In this document: positions 1-6,104 of the stretch, one piece after another | How positions within the stretch are numbered: position 1 is the stretch's first letter | Layout of the letters: each line of letters opens with the position of its first letter | Source of the DNA: CAZIVE01 sp964542435 | Lineage (GTDB): Bacteria; Bacteroidota; Bacteroidia; Bacteroidales; Tannerellaceae | Direction: 5' to 3' | Length of the DNA: 15,897 nucleotides | Assembly: GCA_964542435.1 (NCBI GenBank) | Contig: CAZIVE010000062.1 | Coordinates: forward strand, 1-15,897 | The notes under the pieces: generated by a model | What the model was told of the DNA's origin: nothing | Databases searched by the model: none | What the model saw: the letters and a program-made list of their open reading frames with translations, nothing else | Made by a program: the position numbers and the translations under genes

Positions 1-364
1 TGAACCTTTCCTTATCAATGCTCTCCTTCAGATAGATAATGAAGTTTGTCGCTTGATCTGTCCCTTTGTAGAAATTATTACTTCTGGATTTCTTCTTACT
101 TAAGTAATAACTTTCAAACTGCTGAACTGTCATTTCGTCATCGAACAAAAGCATTGCTGAAATGATGTCTTTACAGCGCTTTAGCTCATTCTGTACTTCT
201 AATGACGAAATCATGTCTTTAAGCTCATTGGGTCTGCACTTACCAAGTCCAATGAACTTACGACCTGTGCGACTCAAATAAATTTGGATTTCAACATAGC
301 CAAATCCACATTTTTCAACTGTTTTTCTTCTGTTAAACACAACAGAAACTCTTTCGCGTACCAT
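1..364 (-). CDS. Tyrosine recombinase/integrase, N-terminal part (partial)
   Basis: A site-specific recombinase that would catalyse integration and excision of a mobile element. Only the first 121 residues are inside the window; the frame is open to the left edge. The start at 362-364 gives MVRERVSVVFNRRKTVEKCG, followed by VEIQIYLSRTGRKFIGLG, the usual N-terminal arm-binding fold of Bacteroidetes integrases. A helical stretch after about residue 60 (EVQNELKRCKDIISAM, then a segment ending TNFIIYLKESIDKERF) fits the SAM-like core-binding domain. The catalytic domain with its Arg, His and Tyr residues lies outside, so activity cannot be judged. The gene reads away from the tRNA-Lys gene 277 bp behind it, the usual geometry of an element inserted at a tRNA 3' end. 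It looks more A+T-rich than the chromosomal genes to the right, which suggests transfer. The family call is from motif recognition and is firm; the type of element (ICE, mobilizable element or prophage) is unknown. Confidence 0.85.
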   Translation of the reverse strand, partial: MVRERVSVVFNRRKTVEKCGFGYVEIQIYLSRTGRKFIGLGKCRPNELKDMISSLEVQNELKRCKDIISAMLLFDDEMTVQQFESYYLSKKKSRSNNFYKGTDQATNFIIYLKESIDKERF

Positions 365-596
365 ATTAAAGCGTTTTTATGCGGCTTTCGAGTTTATGGA
401 AAAATGGAAAAACAGCGAGAAAGCTTGTATCACAATTTTTTGTATCACACACCTGTTTCTGTAACACATGTTGTATCACAAAACCTTCCCGAGAGGTCTT
501 TTTTGTTCCCATTAATTCCCGTTAGCCGCGGGGTTAAACATTGGTATTAATCCCTCTAAACCAACGAATTGGAACGCAAGTGCATGTATAAGAACG
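365..596. other. Integrase upstream region, no gene
   Basis: This stretch separates the integrase start from the tRNA-Lys terminator. I see no convincing gene: the open frame on the plus strand at 284-550 runs antisense through the integrase N-terminus and has no recognisable content. It holds the repeat cluster described separately, a GC-rich CCGCGG core near 528-533, and a small CCAA-CGAA-TTGG dyad near 561-572. No clean promoter for the integrase could be identified. Confidence 0.6.
425..480 (-). repeat. Iterated TGTGATACAA repeats upstream of integrase
   Basis: Read on the minus strand, the 10-mer TGTGATACAA occurs exactly at 471-480, 440-449 and 425-434, with a degenerate copy TGTGTTACAG at 459-468. 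All four have the same orientation as the integrase gene. Two copies extend to the partial dyad TTGT-GAT-ACAA. Clustered direct repeats next to a tyrosine recombinase gene resemble arm-type integrase sites or excisionase/regulator sites; that role is inferred from position only. Confidence 0.6.
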
Positions 597-626
597 AAAA
601 AGAGGGACACCTTTCGGTATCCCTCT
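597..626 (-). terminator. Rho-independent terminator of tRNA-Lys
   Basis: On the minus strand AGAGGGATACC (616-626) pairs with GGTGTCCCTCT (601-611) around a GAAA tetraloop (612-615), giving an 11-bp stem with one G-U pair, followed by a T-run (597-600 plus the last stem base). It starts about 15 bases beyond the tRNA 3' end, as expected for a terminator of the tRNA transcript. Confidence 0.9.
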
Positions 627-640
627 AAATCCGTGATTTG

Positions 641-713
641 TGATCCGCTTGGGGCTCGAACCCAAGACCCCATCCTTAAAAGGGATGTGCTCTACCTGCT
701 GAGCTAGCGGATC
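641..713 (-). tRNA. tRNA-Lys (anticodon TTT)
   Basis: A complete cloverleaf can be folded on the minus strand. The acceptor stem is GATCCGC/GCGGATC (707-713 with 642-648), the D stem GCTC/GAGC, the anticodon stem CATCC/GGATG with loop CTTTTAA (anticodon TTT at 678-680), and the T stem TTGGG/CCCAA with loop TTCGAGC. The discriminator base is A at 641. The CCA end is not encoded, so it would be added after transcription. It reads AAA/AAG lysine codons. Its 3' end faces the integrase gene, so it is the likely integration target of the element on the left. Confidence 0.97.
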
Positions 714-742
714 AGCATGCGGTTACTTTCGCAATGCGGGTG

Positions 743-773
743 CAAATGTAATGCTTATTTTTGAGAATGCAAG
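743..773 (-). promoter_or_regulatory. Promoter of tRNA-Lys
   Basis: On the minus strand the -7 element TACATTTG (743-750) matches the Bacteroidota consensus TAnnTTTG, and CTTG (770-773) sits 19 bases upstream in place of TTTG. Transcription would begin about 25 bases before the tRNA. The element lies just beyond the end of the AI-2E family gene, so read-through could also feed the tRNA. Confidence 0.65.
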
Positions 774-781
774 CTTAAGAG

Positions 782-1933
782 CTATTTTTTATCTTTCTTT
801 TTATCTCCTTCCTCCATTTTCTCCTCGATTGCCTCTTCCGGAGCGACATCATTGTGTTCGTTGAGGACGAATCTTTTATAATAGGAAAGGCAGAGTGTAG
901 TGAGCGGCAGGGCGATGATCAGACCCACGAAGCCGAGCAAAGTGCCCCAGATGGAAAGCGATAGGAGGATGATGGCCGGATTAAGTCCCATCTGATGTCC
1001 CATGATTTTCGGAGTAAGGATCATATCCTGGATGACCTGTACGACGCAGAGCACGAGCAGCGAGAGTCCGAAGACGATCCAGAAGTTTTCGCCGGTCTCA
1101 GCCGATCGCACCCAGCTGAGCAGCGCCATAGGAATCAGTCCGATGGTTTGCAGATACGGGACGAGGTTAAGAACGCCGATGAAAAGTCCGAGGAGTATGG
1201 CGAGCGGGAAGCTGATGATCTTGAATCCGATGGCGAGCAGGATGCCCACGCAGAGTGCGATGAGCGACTGTCCGCGGAAGTAGCGGTTCATGCTATGTTC
1301 CACGTCGCCTGCGAGATCAGCAACGAAGGCGCGGTGTTTCTTCGGGATCAGATGGATCCATCCGTCGGCGATCTTCTCATAGTCGAGGAGGATGAAGAAG
1401 AAATAGAGGAAGATGATGAAGACGACGGTGATGCCGACGATGACGGAGACGGTGCCCGAGAGCAGCGACCAGGCTTTGGGCAGCACCTGTTTGGCGACGT
1501 TGACAACGTTATCGACGCTGAGATACGCCATGATCTTGTTCATGTCGAGATGCGACTGTATGAAGTTGATCCATTCCTGCGGAATGAAGGGAATGCTGCT
1601 GCCTTGGAACGAGTAGGTCTGCAAGATCTGGTAGAACCGTGCCGACTCTTCCGTTACAGAAGGAATGATGAGCGCGCAGATGCCGGCGATGACCAGAATC
1701 ACGGAGATGAAGGAGGCGAGCATGGCGAGTATGCGCACGCGGAAATGGAGTTTATACTGGAAAAACTTCACCAGCGGCTGCATCATATAGGCCAGCAGCC
1801 AGGCGATGAGAAACGGGAGCAGCGCATTACGCAGGATCAATACAAGGTAAATGATGCCGCATGCGATGAGCAGTCCAACGATCAGACGGACTGTTCGGTC
1901 AAATGTATAGGGCTTATCAAATAACTGACTCAT
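782..1933 (-). CDS. AI-2E family transporter (PerM/DUF20 membrane protein)
   Basis: A 383-residue inner-membrane protein of the AI-2E transporter/PerM superfamily. Members export or exchange small molecules or ions (the TqsA branch is linked to autoinducer-2), but the substrate of Bacteroidota members is not known and should not be taken from the name. Hydrophobic segments lie at about residues 16-53, 66-92, 157-183, 222-275, 284-302 and 318-348. The soluble, amphipathic stretch at about 95-155 between the third and fourth hydrophobic blocks is typical of the family, as are LNLVPYLQTIG (about 255-265) and TPKIMGHQMGLNP (about 307-319). The C-terminus is a charged tail rich in Glu and Lys (about 364-383). 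The length is normal. It is transcribed alone, divergently from the PBP4 gene, from its own promoter at 1970-2000. No clear terminator follows. Confidence 0.9.
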   Translation of the reverse strand: MSQLFDKPYTFDRTVRLIVGLLIACGIIYLVLILRNALLPFLIAWLLAYMMQPLVKFFQYKLHFRVRILAMLASFISVILVIAGICALIIPSVTEESARFYQILQTYSFQGSSIPFIPQEWINFIQSHLDMNKIMAYLSVDNVVNVAKQVLPKAWSLLSGTVSVIVGITVVFIIFLYFFFILLDYEKIADGWIHLIPKKHRAFVADLAGDVEHSMNRYFRGQSLIALCVGILLAIGFKIISFPLAILLGLFIGVLNLVPYLQTIGLIPMALLSWVRSAETGENFWIVFGLSLLVLCVVQVIQDMILTPKIMGHQMGLNPAIILLSLSIWGTLLGFVGLIIALPLTTLCLSYYKRFVLNEHNDVAPEEAIEEKMEEGDKKKDKK

Positions 1934-1969
1934 GATTTATTATTATCTTTGTTACATAAATGCATATAA

Positions 1970-2000
1970 CGAAGATAGTCTGCGCCTCGGAATAATCAAA
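1970..2000 (-). promoter_or_regulatory. Promoter of the AI-2E family gene
   Basis: On the minus strand TTTG (1997-2000), a 19-base spacer and TATCTTCG (1970-1977) form a good Bacteroidota sigma-ABfr-type promoter with a C in the -7 box (TAnnTTCG). Transcription would start about 30 bases before the ATG at 1933. Its -33 box is one arm of a palindrome shared with the divergent promoter. Confidence 0.7.
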
Positions 2001-2006
2001 GTAAAC

Positions 2007-2038
2007 TTTGCATCTCCACTCGGCTTGCACTATCTTTG
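2007..2038 (+). promoter_or_regulatory. Promoter of the PBP4 gene
   Basis: TTTG (2007-2010), a 20-base spacer and TATCTTTG (2031-2038) match the Bacteroidota consensus. The leader to the ATG at 2142 would be close to 100 bases, which is long for this window and contains a weak hairpin around 2043-2072 (AAACT with AGTTT, ACGAA with TTCGT). Confidence 0.65.
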
Positions 2039-2141
2039 TTGTAAACTTACGAAATTCGTCTTGAGTTTGCGGTCGTATCACCGTTCTGCTTAAGGCGACT
2101 TCGTTTCACAAAATTAGAAATAAAGCAATAAGGTTGTCAAA

Positions 2142-3596
2142 ATGTTTAAAAAAATATATGGGCTGTTGATTCTCTGTTCTGTCTCGTTGACATTGGAAGC
2201 GCAAGTGCCGAAGGCTGTGAAGAACTTCGTTTCGCTGTCTTCCATGCGTGGTGCGTCGGCCAGTGTCGTAGTGAAGGAAATCACGTCGGGGCACGTGGTC
2301 TGCGATTATCAGCCCGAGCTGAAAATCGTCCCGGCATCGGTGGCAAAGACGGTGACGACGGCGACGATGCTGGAGCTTTTCGGCAGTGACTATCGTTATC
2401 CGACGGAGATCGAATATGATGGGACGTTGACCGATGGCGTTCTGGACGGCAATCTCTACATTCACGGTCATGGCGATCCCACGATCGGTTCGCATTATTT
2501 TTCTGAACGTCCGTACCTTGATGAATGGACTGCTTCGGTGGCTCGTGCAGGTATCAGGCAGGTCAAAGGGCGCGTCATCGCCGACGAGAGTCTGTTTGAC
2601 GAAGAGGGCATCTCTTCACGCTGGATCAAGGAGGATCTTGGCAACTACTACGCTTCGGGATGTTACGGCGTCAATATCCACGACAATTCCTACACGATGT
2701 ATGTAAACAGCACTGTTACAGGGCGTCGTCCGCAAATCGTCAGAGTGGAGCCGCAGATGTCGGGACTCCGTTTTCACAACTATCTGGTGACGACAAGCGA
2801 CACGTCCGAAGAACCATACATTTTCGGCGCACCGTTTCTCGGCGACCGTTTCCTATACGGCGGCGTTCCTTACGGGCGTTCCAACTATAGCTTCAAAGGT
2901 GACATTCCCGATCCGCCGCTGTATGCTGCGGGACTGTTGAGCGAAGCCTTGAAGCACAAGGGTATTGAAGTGAGCGGAGAACCATCCACCTTCCGCATCG
3001 AGAGCGAGGAAAACCGCTGGAGCGACAAGTCGCGTACGGTGCTCACGACAACCTATTCGCCTGTCTTGTCGGAAATCGTGAAAGAGACCAACTACCGCAG
3101 CATCAATCTTTTTGCCGATGCGATGATGAAGAGCGTGGGCGTTGGATACAAGAAAAGAGTAGGAGAGGTGATCAGTTCGTTCGGCGAAGGCGTAGCGATG
3201 ATGCGCCGTTATTGGAACGACAAAGGGCTGAATGCCGATGAGGCGGTGATGTACGACGGTTGCGGACTTTCGCCTGCCGACCGTCTCACGGGTGGATTTC
3301 TTGCCGACCTGCTGGTTTACATGGCCACGCAGTCGAAGGAGAAAGAGAGCTATATGCAATCGTTCCCGTTGGCAGGAAGCGAAGGTTCGGTGGTACGATT
3401 CCTACAGGGCACGCATCTGTCGGGAAAGGCGCGCATGAAGAGCGGAAGCATGAACGGCGTGAGATGTTTCGCCGGCTATGTGGAGGAAGGCAGCAAACGA
3501 TATGCTGTGGTCTGCATGGTCAACAACTACACATGTAGCGGTAACGAGATCCGCTCTGAGATTGAGCGGATGCTGCTTTCATTGTTTGGGAAGTAA
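2142..3596 (+). CDS. dacB: D-alanyl-D-alanine carboxypeptidase/endopeptidase (PBP4, peptidase S13)
   Basis: A periplasmic low-molecular-weight penicillin-binding protein that trims the terminal D-Ala from peptidoglycan stem peptides and can cut D-Ala-mDAP crosslinks. The 484-residue protein starts with a signal peptide (MFKKIYGLLILCSVSLTLEA, cleavage near residue 20). All three active-site motifs are visible: S66-V-A-K69 with the nucleophile Ser66 and Lys69, S320-I-N322 (SxN), and K433-S-G435 (KTG box). The block DGCGLS at 372-377 corresponds to the family DGSGLS motif, with Cys replacing the first Ser. The long insert between the first and second motifs is normal for class C PBP4 proteins, and the length fits. 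It has its own promoter upstream, and its last 18 bases overlap the end of the convergent response regulator gene. The family call is secure; the balance of carboxypeptidase and endopeptidase activity is not predictable. Confidence 0.95.
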   Translation: MFKKIYGLLILCSVSLTLEAQVPKAVKNFVSLSSMRGASASVVVKEITSGHVVCDYQPELKIVPASVAKTVTTATMLELFGSDYRYPTEIEYDGTLTDGVLDGNLYIHGHGDPTIGSHYFSERPYLDEWTASVARAGIRQVKGRVIADESLFDEEGISSRWIKEDLGNYYASGCYGVNIHDNSYTMYVNSTVTGRRPQIVRVEPQMSGLRFHNYLVTTSDTSEEPYIFGAPFLGDRFLYGGVPYGRSNYSFKGDIPDPPLYAAGLLSEALKHKGIEVSGEPSTFRIESEENRWSDKSRTVLTTTYSPVLSEIVKETNYRSINLFADAMMKSVGVGYKKRVGEVISSFGEGVAMMRRYWNDKGLNADEAVMYDGCGLSPADRLTGGFLADLLVYMATQSKEKESYMQSFPLAGSEGSVVRFLQGTHLSGKARMKSGSMNGVRCFAGYVEEGSKRYAVVCMVNNYTCSGNEIRSEIERMLLSLFGK

Positions 3597-4337
3597 GGAA
3601 CGTTCGGAGAGGAAGCTGTAGAACTGATCCTTGTAGTTGTCGGAGATGGGAATGTATTCTTTTCCGAAGACGATGCGTCCGCGTTCGATCACCTTGATCT
3701 TTTCCGGCTGTACAATAAAGGAGCGGTGGATACGTACGAAGCGGTCGTTGGGCAGCATTTCCTCCATCGATTTCATGCTCATCAGCGAGAGAATCGGATG
3801 CGGCTCGTCTTCGACATAGATCTTTACATAGTCCTTCAATCCTTCGATATAGAGAATTTTGGAAAGCTCCACCTGCACCAGCCGGTATTCAGTCTTGATG
3901 AAGATGCTTTCGATCTTGCCGTTCGTTTTCTCTTCGGCAGGAGCCGGCGCTGCGTCGGAACGATCCTTTTGAATGATCGAGAACCAGTTCATCGCCTTGT
4001 TGGCTGATTCAAGGAAATCCGCATAGCTGATGGGTTTGAGCAGATAATCCAGCGCATTCACTCTGTAGCTGTCCACAGCATATTGTTCGAAAGCGGTGGT
4101 AAAGATGATACGCGTCTTGTCTCCAATCATCTTGGAGAATTCGAGTCCGTTTAGCTCCGGCATCTGGATATCGAGGAAGAGCAGATCGACAGGCGTCTTG
4201 TTCAATCCGTCCATCGCCTTCAGCGCGCTCCCATATTTCCCTTCCAGTTGTAGAAATGGCGTTTTCTTAACATAGCTTTCAAGCAAGCTAACTGCCAACG
4301 GCTCATCATCGATAATAGCACACGTAATCATCATCAT
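3579..4337 (-). CDS. LytTR-family response regulator (orphan)
   Basis: A 252-residue two-component response regulator that would bind DNA when phosphorylated. Residues 3-120 form the receiver domain: acidic pocket D10-D11, phosphoacceptor D56 in LLFLDIQMP, the switch Thr at 80/81 in FTTAFEQYAVDS, and Lys101 in LLKPIS. A linker rich in Ala, Pro and Glu (about 126-140) leads to a LytTR DNA-binding domain (about 143-245) with YIEGLKDYVKIY and FVRIHRSFIVQ. LytTR proteins bind paired direct repeats as dimers. In Bacteroidota the partner is usually a LytS-like or YesM-type histidine kinase encoded next to it; none is present here, so its kinase must be elsewhere. Three Met codons in a row (4329-4337) make the exact start uncertain by two residues. 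The 3' end overlaps the PBP4 gene, so the two genes could interfere by convergent transcription. Its target genes are unknown. Confidence 0.93.
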   Translation of the reverse strand: MMMITCAIIDDEPLAVSLLESYVKKTPFLQLEGKYGSALKAMDGLNKTPVDLLFLDIQMPELNGLEFSKMIGDKTRIIFTTAFEQYAVDSYRVNALDYLLKPISYADFLESANKAMNWFSIIQKDRSDAAPAPAEEKTNGKIESIFIKTEYRLVQVELSKILYIEGLKDYVKIYVEDEPHPILSLMSMKSMEEMLPNDRFVRIHRSFIVQPEKIKVIERGRIVFGKEYIPISDNYKDQFYSFLSERSLLPKQ

Positions 4338-4355
4338 GAATGTTTAATTCAGTGG

Positions 4356-4363
4356 CAAATGTA
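4356..4363 (-). promoter_or_regulatory. -7 element of the LytTR gene
   Basis: On the minus strand TACATTTG matches TAnnTTTG exactly and lies about 19 bases upstream of the first ATG, giving a very short leader. No good TTTG is found at the expected -33 spacing (the closest is TTTAC), so this promoter may be weak or activator-dependent. Confidence 0.45.
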
Positions 4364-4677
4364 CGATAATTCTTCTTATAGATGTAAAGAGCGATATAAA
4401 AATAGGATCGACAGGCAGAAAGGAAGGGATGGATGATGCCGTATGTGAAGGTATGAGAGAAATCGGGTGGGATCATTTTCTACCATTAGATTCATTCCCT
4501 ACCAATAGGCTCAGACTTAAAGGCCTGAAAGAAATGAGGGGAAACATAGACCCTTGGCAAATCACAGGCATGGCGCAGCCTTGCCACCTTGTAGCGACGA
4601 TGAGCGTTTGAGGTCATTTCCTTTCTTTCCTCTTCCGTGTTTTTCCTATCCATGCTTTCGCTTCAAAGGATGAATCA
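4364..4677. other. Intergenic spacer without recognised gene
   Basis: About 310 bases between the LytTR regulator promoter and the trpS promoter. A 60-codon open frame on the plus strand (4429-4611) has no signal sequence, domain or recognisable composition, and its codons look unlike the neighbouring genes. I see no RNA fold, T-box or terminator that I can support. Confidence 0.5.
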
Positions 4678-4709
4678 TTTGGCTAATCGCGCGATTTGCA
4701 CTAACTTCG
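4678..4709 (+). promoter_or_regulatory. Promoter of trpS
   Basis: TTTG (4678-4681), a 20-base spacer and TAACTTCG (4702-4709) form a Bacteroidota-type promoter with the TAnnTTCG variant of the -7 box. Transcription would begin only about 15-20 bases before the ATG, leaving no room for a leader-based control element. Confidence 0.65.
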
Positions 4710-4731
4710 CGGCGAAAATAAACAAACGACA

Positions 4732-5784
4732 ATGGAAAAAGTAGTAAGCGGAATCAGGCCGACGGGAAATCTGCACCTCGGCAATTATTTCGGAGCAGTG
4801 AAGAGTTTCCTGAAAATGCAGGATGAATACGATTGTTATTTCTTCATCGCAGACTGGCATTCACTGACCACGCATCCGCATCCCGATAACATTCAAAAGA
4901 GTGTACGTACAATCCTCGCCGAGTATCTTGCCTGTGGCATCGATCCGGAGAAATCCACCATCTATGTGCAGAGCGACGTGCCTGAAGTTGTCGAACTCTA
5001 TCTCTACCTCAATATGAATGCGGGCATCGGCGAACTGATGCGCACGGCTTCCTTCAAGGATAAAGCACGCAAGCAGCTTCATATCAATGATGCCGGCTCT
5101 GACACGGATATGGAGAACCAGATCTTCAACGAAGACAATCGTCAGCCGGTCAGCGCAGGTCTTCTTACCTATCCGACGCTGATGGCCGCCGACATCATCA
5201 TTCACAAAGCTGTGAAGGTGCCGGTGGGAAAAGATCAGGAGCAGAACATGGAGATGGCGCGCCGTTTCGCCCGCCGTTTCAATCAGACCTACGGTGTCGA
5301 GTTTTTCCCGGAACCGGCTTCCTATCATTTTTCGGCTCAGGCCGTGAAGGTGCCCGGATTGGACGGAAGCGGAAAGATGGGCAAGAGCGAAGGCAACGCC
5401 ATCTATCTCGTCGATGATGAGAAGACCATCCGCAAGAAGGTGATGAAAGCGGTTACCGACGCCGGACCAACGGAACCGAACAGTGTCAAACCCGAACCGA
5501 TTGCCAACCTCTTCACCATGATGGAGATCGTCTCTTCGAAAGAGACTTACGATTTCTTCAATGAGAAATACAACAACTGCGAGATTCGCTACGGCGATAT
5601 GAAGAAGCAGCTGGCTGAGGACATCAACAACTTCTGCGCACCAATCCGCACGCGCATCCTCGAAATCTCCAACGATACCCAGCTGATGGACCATGTGGTT
5701 CGCCGCGGTGCCGAACGTTCACGCGAAGATGCCTTCAAGACGCTCAACGAGGTCCGTCAGATTATCGGTTTCAGAGCCTATTGA
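4732..5784 (+). CDS. trpS: Tryptophanyl-tRNA synthetase
   Basis: Charges tRNA-Trp with tryptophan using ATP; a class I cytoplasmic aminoacyl-tRNA synthetase. The 350-residue protein has the HIGH-type signature PTGNLHLGNY at 10-19, the tryptophan-pocket region AGLLTYPTLMAADI at 142-155, the VPVGKDQEQ loop at 163-171, and the KMSKS-type signature K215-M-G-K-S219 in GSGKMGKSEGN. The length and motif order are normal for a bacterial TrpS, and nothing is missing. The start is fixed by the MEKVVSGIRPTG N-terminus and by the promoter just upstream. It appears to be a single-gene transcription unit, followed by a long hairpin at 5833-5870. Confidence 0.98.
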   Translation: MEKVVSGIRPTGNLHLGNYFGAVKSFLKMQDEYDCYFFIADWHSLTTHPHPDNIQKSVRTILAEYLACGIDPEKSTIYVQSDVPEVVELYLYLNMNAGIGELMRTASFKDKARKQLHINDAGSDTDMENQIFNEDNRQPVSAGLLTYPTLMAADIIIHKAVKVPVGKDQEQNMEMARRFARRFNQTYGVEFFPEPASYHFSAQAVKVPGLDGSGKMGKSEGNAIYLVDDEKTIRKKVMKAVTDAGPTEPNSVKPEPIANLFTMMEIVSSKETYDFFNEKYNNCEIRYGDMKKQLAEDINNFCAPIRTRILEISNDTQLMDHVVRRGAERSREDAFKTLNEVRQIIGFRAY

Positions 5785-5832
5785 TTTCGTCGTCTCGGCT
5801 TCCAACGAAGCGGGATCATTGAAAGAAAAATA

Positions 5833-5870
5833 TTCAACCATGGTTAAAACTTTTTTTAACCGTGGTTGAA
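5833..5870. repeat. 17-bp stem hairpin after trpS (terminator or dispersed palindrome)
   Basis: TTCAACCATGGTTAAAA (5833-5849) pairs with TTTTAACCGTGGTTGAA (5854-5870) over 17 positions with one wobble pair and a 4-base loop. It lies 48 bases after the trpS stop and could end transcription, although the T-run after it on the plus strand is weak; the T-run is better on the minus strand (TATTTTTC). Each arm also carries its own AACC(A/G)TGGTT near-palindrome, so it may instead be a REP-like intergenic repeat. It stands next to an assembly gap, which repeats often cause. Confidence 0.6.
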
Positions 5871-5889
5871 CTTTCTTGGGACTATTGAT

Positions 5890-5989
5890 NNNNNNNNNNN
5901 NNNNNNNNNNNNNNNNNNNNNNNNNNNNNNNNNNNNNNNNNNNNNNNNNNNNNNNNNNNNNNNNNNNNNNNNNNNNNNNNNNNNNNNNN
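5890..5989. other. Assembly gap (100 N)
   Basis: Exactly 100 undetermined bases. A round number of Ns usually marks a scaffold join of unknown length, so real sequence, possibly a whole gene or insertion element, may be missing here. The open frames that run through it have no meaning. Confidence 0.97.
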
Positions 5990-6035
5990 TTTGCTTTTCC
6001 ATAAATCTGCTATCTCCATGTGTTTTAAAGTATAA

Positions 6036-6066
6036 TATTCTAAAATTTAATCTCTCTTTTAGAATA
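6036..6066. promoter_or_regulatory. Inverted repeat upstream of the lipoprotein gene
   Basis: TATTCTAAAA (6036-6045) is perfectly complementary to TTTTAGAATA (6057-6066). The arm centres are 21 bases apart, close to two helical turns. The right arm covers the expected -33 region of the promoter whose -7 box is at 6074. A dimeric repressor operator is a reasonable guess; a hairpin in the DNA or RNA is the alternative. Confidence 0.5.
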
Positions 6067-6073
6067 AGGTAGG

Positions 6074-6081
6074 TAATTTTG
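6074..6081 (+). promoter_or_regulatory. -7 element of the lipoprotein gene
   Basis: TAATTTTG is an exact match to TAnnTTTG and lies 24 bases before the ATG at 6105. No TTTG is seen at the usual -33 distance, where the inverted repeat arm lies instead. Confidence 0.5.
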
Positions 6082-6104
6082 CGCATCGATATAAACAAAA
6101 CAGC

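Noticed and set aside
284..550. 88-codon open frame on the plus strand (MDFNIAKST...)
   Set aside because: It runs antisense through the integrase N-terminus, whose reading frame has clear family motifs. The product has no recognisable features.
995..1924. 309-codon open frame antisense to the AI-2E family gene
   Set aside because: Its product is almost only Asp, Glu, His, Arg and Gln, the mirror of hydrophobic codons on the other strand. The membrane protein in the minus frame is clearly the real gene.
4429..4611. 60-codon open frame in the spacer before trpS
   Set aside because: No promoter, no domain, and unlikely composition. A degraded gene fragment is possible, but cannot be shown.
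4364..4731. T-box or tryptophan leader before trpS
   Set aside because: The predicted transcript starts too close to the ATG, no Trp-rich leader peptide or T-box motif is visible, and T-boxes are not typical of this phylum.
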